64,000 bases of DNA from Enterococcus cecorum (GCF_023221775.1 NZ_JAKUDS010000003.1:1-64000); one strand, 5' to 3'. Counted from the stretch's first letter, positions 48,418 to 57,957 are shown. Numbers and translations: made by a program. Notes: generated from the sequence alone by a model not told the origin.

Positions 48418-48610
48418 AATACACCTCTTAAATACCTACAATATGGTATTTATTTATTGCAATTGTGCAAGATAATACCGTCAAATCACCTGACGTACAT
48501 CATGTAAATTTTGCCATAAGTCGGAAAATTGAGCAATACCTCACATATGATATTACATAAATTTAACACAATCGAAACATTCGCAACGAAATCTTAATGT
48601 CGCAAATGAC
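48418..48610 (-). other. upstream region of the LCP gene
   Basis: No gene is seen. The stretch is AT-rich and presumably holds the LCP promoter; I could not choose one -35/-10 pair with confidence. Confidence 0.3.
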
Positions 48611-48654
48611 AAAAATGAGACAAATAGACACCTATCGTAGTGCCTATTTATCTC
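48611..48654 (-). terminator. terminator of the cold-shock gene
   Basis: On the minus strand a 15-bp stem (GAGATAAATAGGCAC with GTGTCTATTTGTCTC, two G-U pairs) around an 8-base loop is followed by ATTTTTG. Confidence 0.85.
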
Positions 48655-48671
48655 ATTATTCATAGATTAAA

Positions 48672-48872
48672 TTACAATTTAACAACTTCAGCTGCTTGTG
48701 GTCCACGTGCACCTTCAACAATTGTAAAAGATACTTCTTGACCTTCTTCTAAAGATTTGTAACCTTCAGATTGAATTGCAGAGAAATGAACAAAGATATC
48801 TTCTCCTTGGTCATTGGTGATAAAACCAAAACCTTTCTCGTTATTAAACCATTTCACTTTGCCGTGTTCCAT
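48672..48872 (-). CDS. cold-shock protein (CspA family)
   Basis: A 66-residue single-stranded nucleic acid-binding protein that melts RNA structure. RNP1 is KGFGFITND and RNP2 is DIFVHFSAI, both intact, and the C terminus is [17 protein letters not shown] precedes the ATG. The leader is only about 40 bases, so it lacks the long cold-sensing leader of E. coli cspA. A second, different copy is cut by the right edge of the window. Confidence 0.97.
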   Translation of the reverse strand: MEHGKVKWFNNEKGFGFITNDQGEDIFVHFSAIQSEGYKSLEEGQEVSFTIVEGARGPQAAEVVKL

Positions 48873-48920
48873 TCAAAAAATTCCTCCAAAAAATCATTTA
48901 GGCAATTGCGCCGTAAAAAT

Positions 48921-48948
48921 ATTATATCACAATTGAAAACGGTCGCAA
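48921..48948 (-). promoter_or_regulatory. promoter of the cold-shock gene
   Basis: On the minus strand TTGCGA (48948-48943) and TATAAT (48926-48921) are 16 bases apart. Confidence 0.65.
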
Positions 48949-48956
48949 GGTTTATT

Positions 48957-50456
48957 TTACAAATGTGCGAGCAATTTTTCTTGGTTCACTTTTGGAAATT
49001 GATTCATTTGTTCATGTATTTGTTGTAATACAAGTGGGATTTTCCCTTTCTCATCATTTTCAACCTGTAGTACTAGTAATGGTTCATGTAAACTCATTCT
49101 TAATAAAAACCACCCTGAACCATACTTGCCAGTAAGATTAAAACGGACGCCTTCGTGGTTTTCTAAATCTTGTGTAATATCCTCCACTTGCCAAGTACGG
49201 AATGAGTCAATTACTTGCTGACCTAAGTCTTTAAACGCGTCTACTTCTAATTTAAACCGTACTTCAAGTGTTTCTGCAGGTTGTTGAAGCGTGGCAATCA
49301 AATCTTCAAGGCTTCGATTTTCAGCTTTTAATTTTGGTAATAACATCAATACTTTGGCAATGACATAGGCACCATCATCTAAGAAATAGTTTTCCTTAAA
49401 GGCAGCATGCCCACTTGTTTCAATAGCTAATTGACAGTCGATTCCTTCTTGATTTAATGCTACAGCTTTATTGATGACGTTGCGATAACCTGAAATATAA
49501 CGAACTTGTTTGCCACCTAAAGATTCAATAAACGTCTTTAAGTGACTACTCGTAGGCGAATTTGTAACAATGCTTGATCCTGGATGCTCATGTAATACAA
49601 TTTGACTTAATACAGCAATTAAATTATTTCGATTTAAGAACATACCATCTTTAGTAACAAGGGCACTGCGATCGACATCAGTATCGAATATGACTCCCAG
49701 ATCAGCCTGATGGTCTAATACCGCTTGAGAAATACTTGCCATCGCTTCCTTATTATCTGGATTTGGAATATGATTTGGAAAATGTCCATCAGGATCTAAA
49801 AATTGGGAACCGGATGTATCTGCTCCTAAAACTTCGAGAACTTTTTGCGCAAAAAATCCACCAGCACCATTACCTGCATCAACAATGATATGCCAACCGC
49901 TTAATGGTCTATCTTGCTTCGTGGCAGTCTGAATTTTTTCCACTAGAAAAGTAGCATACGGAGAGAGCAAATCTGCCGTTCTTAGACTTCCATGACTAAA
50001 TTCATAATTTTGTTTCTCTAAAGAAAGAGATAAAATTTGCTGAATATCCTCTTTTTCAACGCCACCTTCTTTGGTGAAAATTTTAATTCCATTATAGTAA
50101 TATGGGAGATGGCTAGCCGTTAACATAATGGCAATATCACAGTCAAATTGTGCAAATTGGGTAGACATAAACATCGCTGGAGTTGTGGCCATTTTAAAAT
50201 CAATTATTGCCACTCCATATTCATTAAAGGTCTCAATCATCGCTTGCTTTAAGCTAGGTCCGGTCAAACGACTATCACAACCTATACCAACTTTCAAACT
50301 TTCAGGTACTTTATTCATTTTTTTCACATACCAACGAATAATACCACTAGCAATTAATTTTGCTTCTTGCTCAGTTAAATTTGCTTGTAAATCCTCGGTA
50401 TCTAAGGCAATTCCGCGAATATCGGAACCATTTTGTAACGCTAATAAATTACTCAT
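48957..50456 (-). CDS. phosphomannomutase/phosphoglucomutase family protein
   Basis: A 499-residue phosphohexomutase of the alpha-D-phosphohexomutase superfamily. The phosphoserine loop reads MLTASHLPYYYNGIK, where HLP replaces the usual HNP. Other motifs are the sugar loop LAIETSGHAAF and the metal loop FDTDVDRS, where the usual DGDGDR is changed, though its Asp pattern is kept. These variations are shared by a Gram-positive subgroup as far as I recall, and the exact sugar is uncertain (mannose- or glucose-phosphate). GGAG precedes the ATG at 50456. It appears monocistronic. Confidence 0.85.
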   Translation of the reverse strand: MSNLLALQNGSDIRGIALDTEDLQANLTEQEAKLIASGIIRWYVKKMNKVPESLKVGIGCDSRLTGPSLKQAMIETFNEYGVAIIDFKMATTPAMFMSTQFAQFDCDIAIMLTASHLPYYYNGIKIFTKEGGVEKEDIQQILSLSLEKQNYEFSHGSLRTADLLSPYATFLVEKIQTATKQDRPLSGWHIIVDAGNGAGGFFAQKVLEVLGADTSGSQFLDPDGHFPNHIPNPDNKEAMASISQAVLDHQADLGVIFDTDVDRSALVTKDGMFLNRNNLIAVLSQIVLHEHPGSSIVTNSPTSSHLKTFIESLGGKQVRYISGYRNVINKAVALNQEGIDCQLAIETSGHAAFKENYFLDDGAYVIAKVLMLLPKLKAENRSLEDLIATLQQPAETLEVRFKLEVDAFKDLGQQVIDSFRTWQVEDITQDLENHEGVRFNLTGKYGSGWFLLRMSLHEPLLVLQVENDEKGKIPLVLQQIHEQMNQFPKVNQEKLLAHL

Positions 50457-50573
50457 TCTCTTCACTCCAAATCATTGAACTTTGGCAACAATAATAACGG
50501 TTTCATTTTAACATATCTCAGTCATTTTGAATAGATGATTTTGGTATTATTTACTTAAATACCGTTTGAAGCT

Positions 50574-50606
50574 TAAAAAAAGAGGAGTGATAAAATCATC
50601 TCCTCT
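50574..50606 (-). terminator. terminator of sodA
   Basis: On the minus strand a 10-bp stem (GAGGAG and TGAT pairing with ATCA and CTCCTC around one bulge) is followed by a run of seven T. Confidence 0.75.
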
Positions 50607-50627
50607 ATCTCTTTATTTGTTGAAACA

Positions 50628-51236
50628 TTATTTTGCAGCTAAGTAATTTTCGTTTGCTTGTTCCCAGTTTACTACATTCCAGAATGCATCAATGTAGTTA
50701 GGGCGAACATTACGATAATTTAAGTAGTAAGCATGTTCCCAAACGTCTAATCCGACAACTGGAGTCTTGCCTTCCATTAAAGGTGAATCTTGGTTTGGAG
50801 TTGAAATAATAGCTAATTTACCATTATCAACAACTAGCCATGCCCAACCTGAACCAAAGCGACTTGCAGCTGCAGCCTTAAATTGTGCTTTAAATTCATC
50901 AAAGCTGCCAAAAGTTGCATCGATAGCTTCTTTTAACTCACCAACAGGAGCTCCTTGTCCATTTGGTGTCATAATTTTCCAGAAGAAGGAATGGTTGGCA
51001 TGTCCACCACCGTTATTGATAACAGCTTGGCGAATATCCGCAGGTACTTCATTAATGCCTGCTAGTAAATCTTCAACTGATTTTTCAGGTAACTCTGGAT
51101 GTTTTTCCAAAGCTGCGTTTAAATTAGTTACATATGTGTTGTGATGTTTTTCATGGTGTAGATGCATTGTTTCTTCGTCAATAGTTGGTTCTAATGCATC
51201 ATAAGCATAAGGTAATTTTGGTAATTGATAAGTCAT
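50628..51236 (-). CDS. sodA: superoxide dismutase, Mn type
   Basis: Converts superoxide to oxygen and peroxide. The 202-residue protein has the metal ligands in [13 protein letters not shown] (His about 27), [10 protein letters not shown] (His about 82), and [11 protein letters not shown] (Asp and His). The TPNQDSPL motif, with glutamine at the metal-adjacent position, is typical of manganese enzymes. AGGAGG lies before the ATG at 51236. Monocistronic with its own terminator. Its presence together with an oxygen-sensitive NifJ suggests a facultative organism. Confidence 0.97.
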   Translation of the reverse strand: MTYQLPKLPYAYDALEPTIDEETMHLHHEKHHNTYVTNLNAALEKHPELPEKSVEDLLAGINEVPADIRQAVINNGGGHANHSFFWKIMTPNGQGAPVGELKEAIDATFGSFDEFKAQFKAAAASRFGSGWAWLVVDNGKLAIISTPNQDSPLMEGKTPVVGLDVWEHAYYLNYRNVRPNYIDAFWNVVNWEQANENYLAAK

Positions 51237-51414
51237 AATCAAGACCTCCTAAAATTGTTTACATGATAAGGTTATCAAAACTTCACATTTTCGGCAAAAA
51301 ATATGCTCATTCTTCGATATTTTTTTATCAATCCTTTTCTAAAGTAATTCTTGTATATTCATGAAATCTTCGGTAAAATGAAACCAATTAATCTAATAGG
51401 AGATAAAATTCATA

Positions 51415-52218
51415 ATGATTCAAATATTAAAAGATTCGGTGACTCATTTTGACCAAATTAAACAGGTGAAGAAGTTACCCTTTGGAAAAATGGTTGGCTA
51501 CCTTTTGTTGCTGAGTGTATTTATGGCCATTCCGCTTGTAACTCAAGTAAAAGAAGTCTTTCATTCACTAAAGTTAGATAGTTTAGCAATAGTCTCGCAT
51601 CTACCTGATTTCAAAATTCAAGATGGCAAACTACAACTTGAGTCAGATAAAAATAGTGGCTTTATCTATCAAACGGATACCATAATTTTTACCTTCGATC
51701 CTGAAGGCAAACGTGAAAAAAAGGACATCACCAATGACCGCTTGGGAAACTTTATCAGTGCTGGTCTAACACAAAATGAACTATTGATTGGCTTTCCATC
51801 GACTGAACTTACCAGTAATTTATTAGGTAGCAATAAGATTCGTATTTCTTATGACAATCCAATTCTTGATCATATGACTAGTAAGACACTCAAACAAGAG
51901 GTTAAGAATAGTCAATTCCCACTTTGGATGTATGTTATTATTATCCTTTTAGTCTTATATCCAGCTTTTGTCAATTTAGCGATTAATATTTTTACTGTTG
52001 CATTGATTGGGAATATCTATAGTCATATGATGAGATATAAAAACAGCTTTTTGGACAATCTTAAAATCATGATTGCCTGTTCAAGTTTACCAGTCTTTTT
52101 AGCTATTATTATTAGCTTTTTATATCCACCATTTGACAGTGGTTTATTTATTACCTTAGGGAGCTTCTTTATCTTTACACAAGCCCTCAAAAATGAACAA
52201 AAAATGCAATTAAAATAA
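51415..52218 (+). CDS. DUF1189 family membrane protein
   Basis: A 267-residue integral membrane protein of the DUF1189 family. It has one N-terminal membrane helix (about residues 28-45), a soluble extracytoplasmic part of about 120 residues (DFKIQDGKLQLE and GFIYQTDTIIFTFDPEGK), and three or four C-terminal helices. Function is unknown for the family. An AGGAG site precedes the ATG. It is alone on the plus strand and ends at a bidirectional terminator. Confidence 0.85.
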   Translation: MIQILKDSVTHFDQIKQVKKLPFGKMVGYLLLLSVFMAIPLVTQVKEVFHSLKLDSLAIVSHLPDFKIQDGKLQLESDKNSGFIYQTDTIIFTFDPEGKREKKDITNDRLGNFISAGLTQNELLIGFPSTELTSNLLGSNKIRISYDNPILDHMTSKTLKQEVKNSQFPLWMYVIIILLVLYPAFVNLAINIFTVALIGNIYSHMMRYKNSFLDNLKIMIACSSLPVFLAIIISFLYPPFDSGLFITLGSFFIFTQALKNEQKMQLK

Positions 52219-52266
52219 AAAATGCTTCTAACACATTCAGATTGATGTGTTAGAAGCATTTTTTCA
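52217..52266. terminator. bidirectional terminator
   Basis: A perfect 16-bp stem (AATGCTTCTAACACAT with its complement) around an 8-base loop, with A/T runs on both sides, between two converging genes. Confidence 0.9.
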
Positions 52267-52557
52267 TTTGCGAACGAATTCATAGGTTGGTTCATCTAAT
52301 TTTTCATCATAATTAACGACTAAATCATACCCATCAAAAAACCATTGATCATCTTCTTCGATAAAATAGACAATCCCCTGTTCTTGCGTTTTAACTAATG
52401 GGCGATTGGGCGTATCCACACTCATTCCAACCGAGAAGCCCTCATGAACAGGTGTACTCCCATAGACTTTACCAAAGAAACGAATTCCTTGTCCTGAATT
52501 TAAGATAATTTCATTTTGAAACCATGCTTGTGCTTTTGGTGAAATCGTTAATTCCAT
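52264..52557 (-). CDS. HesB/YneR-like (IscA superfamily) protein
   Basis: A 97-residue protein of the HesB/YneR group, distantly related to A-type Fe-S carriers. It begins MELTISPKAQAWFQNE and shows the family's IRFFGKVYG strand and EGFSVGMSVDTP. It has no cysteine, so unlike IscA/SufA it cannot hold an iron-sulfur cluster by the usual ligands; its role is unknown. It follows the ktrA-type gene by 12 bases and may be co-transcribed with it. Confidence 0.87.
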   Translation of the reverse strand: MELTISPKAQAWFQNEIILNSGQGIRFFGKVYGSTPVHEGFSVGMSVDTPNRPLVKTQEQGIVYFIEEDDQWFFDGYDLVVNYDEKLDEPTYEFVRK

Positions 52558-52569
52558 CCAAAAAACCCC

Positions 52570-53235
52570 CTAATCATTAAGTTTTTCGTCGAGATTATCT
52601 ACGTTTACGGTACTACCAATGACTAATAAATTATCATTTTCGCAGACGACTTCATTAGCTGGAGGCGAAACAACAATTTGTCCATCAACTCTGCGAATCG
52701 CAACAACAGTTAAGCCAAATCTTTGTCGGAAATTCACTTCAATGAGTGATTTGTTAAAGAATTTTGGATTAGACACTTTTATTTCAGCTAGTGAAAATTC
52801 ATCCGACAATTCAATAAAGTCTAAAATATTTCTGGAAACTAAGTTATGAGCAATACGCACACCCATGTCGCGTTCTGGATGGACGACACGATCTGCTCCA
52901 ACTCGTTCAAGTACCTTTGCGTGATATTCATTTTGTGCTTTAGCTAAGACATTTGGCACACCCATTTCTTTGACCATCAATGTAACCAAGATACTTGCTT
53001 GAATATCTTCACCAATTGCCACAATGACATGGTCAAAATTACGGATGCCTAGTGAACGTAATGTTGCTTCATCTTGTGCATTTCCAACGACCGCATGAGT
53101 AGCGATATTCATATACTCATTTACACGTTCTTCATTGGAGTCAATTGCTAAAACTTCCTGACCTGATTCTACCAAAGTACGGCAAATACTGCCACCAAAA
53201 CGACCTAGACCAATGATTGCATAGTTCTGTTTCAC
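52570..53235 (-). CDS. KtrA/TrkA-type K+ channel gating subunit
   Basis: A 221-residue cytoplasmic RCK protein. The N-terminal nucleotide-binding motif is AIIGLGRFGGSIC (about residues 6-18), followed by the acidic IDSNEERV and GNAQDEATL motifs. The C-terminal RCK_C (TrkA_C) domain covers about residues 135-221; in related proteins this domain binds c-di-AMP. The pore partner KtrB is not in the window. CdaA at 14.2 kb makes the likely ligand. Whether it pairs with KtrB or with the nearby two-helix K+ channel is unknown. Confidence 0.93.
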   Translation of the reverse strand: MKQNYAIIGLGRFGGSICRTLVESGQEVLAIDSNEERVNEYMNIATHAVVGNAQDEATLRSLGIRNFDHVIVAIGEDIQASILVTLMVKEMGVPNVLAKAQNEYHAKVLERVGADRVVHPERDMGVRIAHNLVSRNILDFIELSDEFSLAEIKVSNPKFFNKSLIEVNFRQRFGLTVVAIRRVDGQIVVSPPANEVVCENDNLLVIGSTVNVDNLDEKLND

Positions 53236-53254
53236 TTTTACAATACCTCTTTTC

Positions 53255-53884
53255 TTATTTTACAAGTCCATGTTTAAATGCATAAATCGCTGCTTGAGTG
53301 CGGTCTTCTACACCTAATTTAGCTAAAATATTCGATACATGCGTTTTTACGGTCTTTAATGTAATGAATAAATCTTCTGCAATTTCTTGATTACTCTTAC
53401 CTTGAGCAATTAAATCCAAGACTTCTTTTTCCCGGTTGGTTAGCTCTTCATATAGGAAAAACCGGTCTGCATAATCTTGATTTTGAATTTTTTCGCTGAC
53501 TTCTTCTTCAATCACTCGTTCACCGTTAATCGTTTTGCGGATTGCCTCAGCGATTTCTTGTGCAGAAGAAGTTTTTAATAAATAGCCACTTGCTCCAGCT
53601 TGAATGGCAGGAAATACTTTTTCATCATCAATATAACTTGTCACAATCAGAATCTTTGCTTGTGGCCATTGAGCAAGAATTTGTTTGGTTGCAGTGATGC
53701 CATCCATTTTATCCATCACTAAATCCATTAAGATGACATCCGGACGTAATGCTAGAGCTTTACTTACCCCTTCATCTCCGTCACTTGCTTCACCAACTAC
53801 CTCAATATCTGCTTGGATGCTTAAATACGTTGATACACCTAAACGTACCATCTCATGATCATCCACAAGTAATACTTTAATCAT
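53255..53884 (-). CDS. liaR: response regulator LiaR
   Basis: A 209-residue NarL/LuxR-type response regulator of the cell-envelope stress system. The receiver domain has the acidic pair VDDHEM, the phospho-acceptor Asp at about residue 54 (VILMDLVMD), and the conserved lysine in LLKTSSA. The C-terminal LuxR helix-turn-helix shows LTNREKEVLDLIAQGKSNQEIAEDLFITLKTVKTHVSNI. GGAG precedes the ATG at 53884, four bases past the liaS stop. In enterococci LiaR changes affect daptomycin susceptibility. Confidence 0.96.
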   Translation of the reverse strand: MIKVLLVDDHEMVRLGVSTYLSIQADIEVVGEASDGDEGVSKALALRPDVILMDLVMDKMDGITATKQILAQWPQAKILIVTSYIDDEKVFPAIQAGASGYLLKTSSAQEIAEAIRKTINGERVIEEEVSEKIQNQDYADRFFLYEELTNREKEVLDLIAQGKSNQEIAEDLFITLKTVKTHVSNILAKLGVEDRTQAAIYAFKHGLVK

Positions 53885-53888
53885 TAGA

Positions 53889-54956
53889 TCACTCCGTTTC
53901 AATTAAAGGAATTTTGATTTCAACACTCGTTCCTTGATTTAATAAACTAATAATTTTAACTGTACCACCAATACTGGTAATGCGTTCTTTCACATTTAAC
54001 AATCCGTAACTACCAGCCTTTTGTTTACTTGTATCAAAGCCAACCCCATCATCTTGAATTTTTAAAACTAATTGATGGTTGGATTGATTTAGATACAACT
54101 CTAACTCGCTAGCCTTCGCATGCCGTAAAGTATTTGAAAGTAATTCTTGTACGACGCGAAATAGTTCATTTTCAATGGAAGGCTGGATTGAAACCTCTTC
54201 GATATGGTAAATAATCTTTAACTCGACTTTCGACTTCAACTCGATAAGCAATTGTTCGATTCCCTGTTTTAAACTGCGACCTTCTAAATTAATTGGTCTT
54301 AAATGTAATAACAGGGCTCGCATTTCTGACTGCGCCATGGATAAAATTTTTGCAACCATTTGAATTTGTTTAGAATAATTTTCCGGTTTGATATTCTGTT
54401 TGACCGTCTCATTTAATGCTGACATAATCATCATCGCCGCAAATAATTGTTGGGAAACCGAATCATGTAATTCTCTAGCTAAGCGATGCCGTTCGTTTTC
54501 TAATATTTCTTCTTTACTTTCACCATCAAGAAGTTCTTGTTTTTGATGCTGTGTTTGAAGTTCAAGCGTCATTGTTTGAATTTGGGCTTGAATTTGATTT
54601 AAATTTTCAATGATTTCGCGTTGCTTACGATTATCCACCTTCGTCATATTATCAAAGCTAGTCATCTGATAATCTTCGGTCCGTACTTCCTTAATGACTT
54701 TCACTTGCTGATCAATAGGGTCTAATAAACCTTTTTGCTTAATAAGATAAATCAGACACATGACAATCGCTAAAATAATCGCCACCAATGCAATGTAGAC
54801 AATAATCGGAATAAATAAAATTTTGGCAGATAAAATTCTCAACATCCATTGTTTATTCCCTTGCGCAAAAAAATAGGCAAATAACACAAAGATAAAACTC
54901 CAAAAGAAGGTTAAAGAAAGATAGGCTACCCAACGAATGATTCTAGACTTACTCAT
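53889..54956 (-). CDS. liaS: sensor histidine kinase LiaS
   Basis: A 355-residue membrane sensor kinase. Two N-terminal membrane helices (about residues 12-30 and 47-72) enclose a short outside loop, so it is an intramembrane-sensing kinase. A coiled coil covers about 110-145. The HisKA_3 phospho-acceptor His is at about residue 164 (LARELHDSVSQQL), and the ATPase domain shows ELLSNTLRHAKA, DDGVGFD and GSYGLLNVKERI. It overlaps liaF by four bases. Confidence 0.96.
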   Translation of the reverse strand: MSKSRIIRWVAYLSLTFFWSFIFVLFAYFFAQGNKQWMLRILSAKILFIPIIVYIALVAIILAIVMCLIYLIKQKGLLDPIDQQVKVIKEVRTEDYQMTSFDNMTKVDNRKQREIIENLNQIQAQIQTMTLELQTQHQKQELLDGESKEEILENERHRLARELHDSVSQQLFAAMMIMSALNETVKQNIKPENYSKQIQMVAKILSMAQSEMRALLLHLRPINLEGRSLKQGIEQLLIELKSKVELKIIYHIEEVSIQPSIENELFRVVQELLSNTLRHAKASELELYLNQSNHQLVLKIQDDGVGFDTSKQKAGSYGLLNVKERITSIGGTVKIISLLNQGTSVEIKIPLIETE

Positions 54957-55687
54957 ATTCGAATCACCTCGAAATCTCCCAACAATACATTGGAGATAAT
55001 TTTAATTTTACGTTCACTCTCAGCATACTTCATATCATGAATCTTCACTTCTTCAGCATTCAAGGAATAATGGTACTGTTGAAAATGAAATTCCCCGCGA
55101 AAAGCCTCATGCAAGATTTCAATCTGAATGCCATGTGGAACCAAAATTCTCGTACGTCCAAAACCTTTACGTAATACGACTATATTTTGTCCCTTAGGAA
55201 GAATCGTATTGCCTAAATCGATAATGGTATCACCTGCAAAAATAGTCAAATTGATATCATCAAATTCAAAGACATGATTGCCAATAATCTGAGTACCAAT
55301 ATAGTTACGTTTGGAAATGATTTCTTTTTCTTCACTTGGTTCTTTCGTCTGTACCATAATAATATTTTTCTTACGCCAAAACAGTAAATGACCAAAATCT
55401 AAATCGATAATCTCAAACCCTTTAATACCGATAAATAAAACAATGAAAACGAGCATCATCCAAAAAGCATAACTATTGATTAAACTGATAAAAATTAATA
55501 CTAAACCAATCCACAACAAAAAATTGGTGCTCTTGCCTTTTTTTCGTCGTAGATAGTGCCAAAATAAACTCAGCGTGCCCAACAATAGAATAATCGTCAA
55601 TTCCGAATCTTCAACAATTTGCCAAATCGAGAAAATAAACAGCAAGATATTGACGATAAAGAAAAAACGCCACGCACTAATTTTCAA
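54953..55687 (-). CDS. liaF: LiaF, inhibitor of the LiaRS system
   Basis: A 244-residue membrane protein with about four N-terminal helices (residues 5-95) and a soluble C-terminal beta-rich domain (from about residue 125, IGTQIIGNHVFEFDDINLTIFAGDTIIDLGN). LiaF keeps LiaS inactive without envelope stress. The start is TTG at 55687 with AAGGGGGG six bases upstream. First gene of liaF-liaS-liaR. Confidence 0.94.
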   Translation of the reverse strand: MKISAWRFFFIVNILLFIFSIWQIVEDSELTIILLLGTLSLFWHYLRRKKGKSTNFLLWIGLVLIFISLINSYAFWMMLVFIVLFIGIKGFEIIDLDFGHLLFWRKKNIIMVQTKEPSEEKEIISKRNYIGTQIIGNHVFEFDDINLTIFAGDTIIDLGNTILPKGQNIVVLRKGFGRTRILVPHGIQIEILHEAFRGEFHFQQYHYSLNAEEVKIHDMKYAESERKIKIISNVLLGDFEVIRI

Positions 55688-55699
55688 AAACAGCCCCCC

Positions 55700-55740
55700 T
55701 TAAAATAGCTAAGGATACCATCGACTAGCGATAGTACCCT
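55700..55740 (-). terminator. possible terminator between greA and liaFSR
   Basis: On the minus strand GGGTACTATCG pairs with CGATGGTATCC (G-U pairs included) around a 4-base loop. The T tract after it is short and broken (TTAGCTATTTT), so it may only attenuate. Confidence 0.5.
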
Positions 55741-55749
55741 TTCTCATTG

Positions 55750-56223
55750 TTATTTTACAGAAACAATTTTAACCAAGAAGTCGCCACCTGGTGTAGTAAT
55801 ATTTACTTCATCATTGACTTTTTTACCAATCAATGCTTGGGCAATTGGTGAATCATTTGAAATTTTACCGGCAAATGGATCTGATTCAGCACTTCCGACA
55901 ATGGTATATTCTTCTTCCTCGCCATCAGGTAATTCTTTAAAGATGACAGTTTTACCGATAGATACTTCATCTTGTGCAACATTATCATTATCAATAATTT
56001 GAGCAAAACGAATCATATTCTCAAGTGTGGTAATTCGACCCTCTACAAAGGCTTGTTCGTCCTTAGCTGATTCATACTCTGAGTTTTCGGATAAATCACC
56101 GAAGCTACGAGCAATTTTAATACGTTCGATAATTTCACCACGTTTAACGGTTTTTAACTCTTCTAATTCACGTTCTAATTTTTCTTTTCCTTCTTGTGTC
56201 ATTGGATAAACTTTTTCTACCAT
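55750..56223 (-). CDS. greA: transcription elongation factor GreA
   Basis: Rescues backtracked RNA polymerase by stimulating transcript cleavage. The 157-residue protein has the N-terminal coiled coil with the acidic tip ([23 protein letters not shown]) and the C-terminal FKBP-like domain ending [16 protein letters not shown] precedes the ATG. It follows mltG by 33 bases, the same order as in many Firmicutes. Confidence 0.98.
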   Translation of the reverse strand: MVEKVYPMTQEGKEKLERELEELKTVKRGEIIERIKIARSFGDLSENSEYESAKDEQAFVEGRITTLENMIRFAQIIDNDNVAQDEVSIGKTVIFKELPDGEEEEYTIVGSAESDPFAGKISNDSPIAQALIGKKVNDEVNITTPGGDFLVKIVSVK

Positions 56224-56256
56224 CTATAAATCTCCTTTACCTAACAATCATTCATC

Positions 56257-57462
56257 TTACTGATTGACATATTTTTCTACCAAGTCATTATGTTCTTCTA
56301 ATGTCTTAGCAAAATATACTTGACCTGTTTTTACATCGGCCACAAAGTATAAATAATCATTTTGAATTGGACTCAAGACTGCTTGAATCGCTTTTTCCCC
56401 CGGATTATTAAACGGACCAGGACCATACCCATTATTTAGATATAGGTTATATGGCGATTCTACTTGAGTGTCCTTTATTGTAACAGTTTCTTTCGTTTCG
56501 TTCAATGCATATAGAACAGAAATATCTGATTGTAATGGCATATTTTGTGCTAAACGATTATAAAAGACTTGAGCGATATTTTTACGATCATTTTCATTCA
56601 CACCTTCTTTTTCAACCAAAGAGGCTAAAGTCAAGACTTGTTGGACGGTCATATTTTTCGCAGCAATCGCATCATAGTAATTCTGCATCACCGCATCGCT
56701 TTTAGCAATCATCTGTTCAACGAGGTCTTTCATAGACATTTTTTTCAAATAATCATACGTTGCTGGGAATAAATAGCCTTCCAAACGATAGCGAACATCT
56801 TGTGCCTGACTTGCAGATTCTAATAATTTCGGATATTTCGCTAACATCTCTTCGAAAAACTGCTCATCTTTCATCAGTGCAAGAAAATCTTTTTTGCTGA
56901 GTTTGGTTTTATCTGCTAATTTATCAGCAATTTGCTCAATTGTAAAACCTTCAGGAATTGTTAATTTTACATCAGCAACACTTAAACCATTCCCACCTTG
57001 CAATTTCTTACTTATGGTGTCTAATGTCATATTCGCACTCAATTTGTACGTACCCGCTTGAAATCCTGTTAAATTATTAAACTTTGTGTAATAGTTAAAT
57101 ACTAAACCACTTTTAATGATTTTCCCTTTTTCTAATATTTCACCAATTTGTTTATTTGATGAACCGGTGGGAATCGTAATCTCAACTTTTTTATCACTTT
57201 CTGGATTTAACGGATTAAGACTAGATTGTACGTAGCGAAAAACAGTAAAACCTAAAATTGAGATAATTAACACTAGCACAACAACTACTATTGTCACTAT
57301 CTTATTGACAATACGATCTTCCGTATTTCTTCGATTAATCCGGCGCTCTTTCTTTTGCTTTGCACGCTGTGATGCTGAAGTTCTACGCATTTCTGGTCGT
57401 CTATTTCCCGATGTATTTTGAGTTTCATTAGAATGATTCTCTTGATTTTGATTCAAACTCAA
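56257..57462 (-). CDS. mltG: endolytic murein transglycosylase MltG
   Basis: Cleaves nascent glycan strands and so sets their length. The 401-residue protein has a basic cytoplasmic N terminus (about 60 residues, rich in Arg, Asn and Gln), one membrane helix (about residues 58-80), a LysM-like part, and the YceG domain with the catalytic Glu in TLASLVEKEGV, plus YNLYLNNGYGPGPFNNPG near the end. A longer frame exists, but GGAGG is seven bases before the TTG at 57462, which is taken as start. greA follows. Confidence 0.95.
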   Translation of the reverse strand: MSLNQNQENHSNETQNTSGNRRPEMRRTSASQRAKQKKERRINRRNTEDRIVNKIVTIVVVVLVLIISILGFTVFRYVQSSLNPLNPESDKKVEITIPTGSSNKQIGEILEKGKIIKSGLVFNYYTKFNNLTGFQAGTYKLSANMTLDTISKKLQGGNGLSVADVKLTIPEGFTIEQIADKLADKTKLSKKDFLALMKDEQFFEEMLAKYPKLLESASQAQDVRYRLEGYLFPATYDYLKKMSMKDLVEQMIAKSDAVMQNYYDAIAAKNMTVQQVLTLASLVEKEGVNENDRKNIAQVFYNRLAQNMPLQSDISVLYALNETKETVTIKDTQVESPYNLYLNNGYGPGPFNNPGEKAIQAVLSPIQNDYLYFVADVKTGQVYFAKTLEEHNDLVEKYVNQ

Positions 57463-57525
57463 ATCGACGCCTCCTTCAATTACTCTGACTCGTTTATTAT
57501 ACACGATACTTTGATGTTTTGAAAC

Positions 57526-57957
57526 CTATTTCGCTTTCTTAAAAATAATCAATTTACTAAAGATATAATTGGATAAAATGACAATAAATTGCGAAACAAA
57601 CTTAGCAATAAAATCATTTGTCTTTAATATTTCCAAACAAAAAGAAAGTGAAGCCATATCTAGGCCAAGTGTCAAAATGCGGGCCGCAAAAAATAAAAAT
57701 AATTCTTTAATGTTTTCTACAGCCGTTTTTCCTCTTGATTCAAATACATATAGCTTATTGGTAATATAGGCAAATAATACTGAAATTACCCAGGCAATAA
57801 AATTTGAAATAAGATAATTGATGTGTAATAAATCTTTAAATACAAAATACGTCACAAAATTGACAAGAAAGGTACATCCACCAAAGAATAAATAGGAAAA
57901 AACTTCCCATAAATTTTTAGATACTAGAAACTGTTTAAGTTTGCTAATCAATTGCAT
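57526..57957 (-). CDS. GtrA family membrane protein
   Basis: A 143-residue protein with four membrane helices, matching the GtrA family that is thought to move lipid-linked sugars across the membrane for surface glycan modification. Typical signs are FSYLFFGGCTFLVNFVTYFVF, INYLISNFIAWVISVLFAYITNKLYVF and the final SNYIFSKLIIFK. GGATGGAG lies before the ATG at 57957; the longer frame has no support. No glycosyltransferase partner is adjacent. Confidence 0.9.
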   Translation of the reverse strand: MQLISKLKQFLVSKNLWEVFSYLFFGGCTFLVNFVTYFVFKDLLHINYLISNFIAWVISVLFAYITNKLYVFESRGKTAVENIKELFLFFAARILTLGLDMASLSFCLEILKTNDFIAKFVSQFIVILSNYIFSKLIIFKKAK

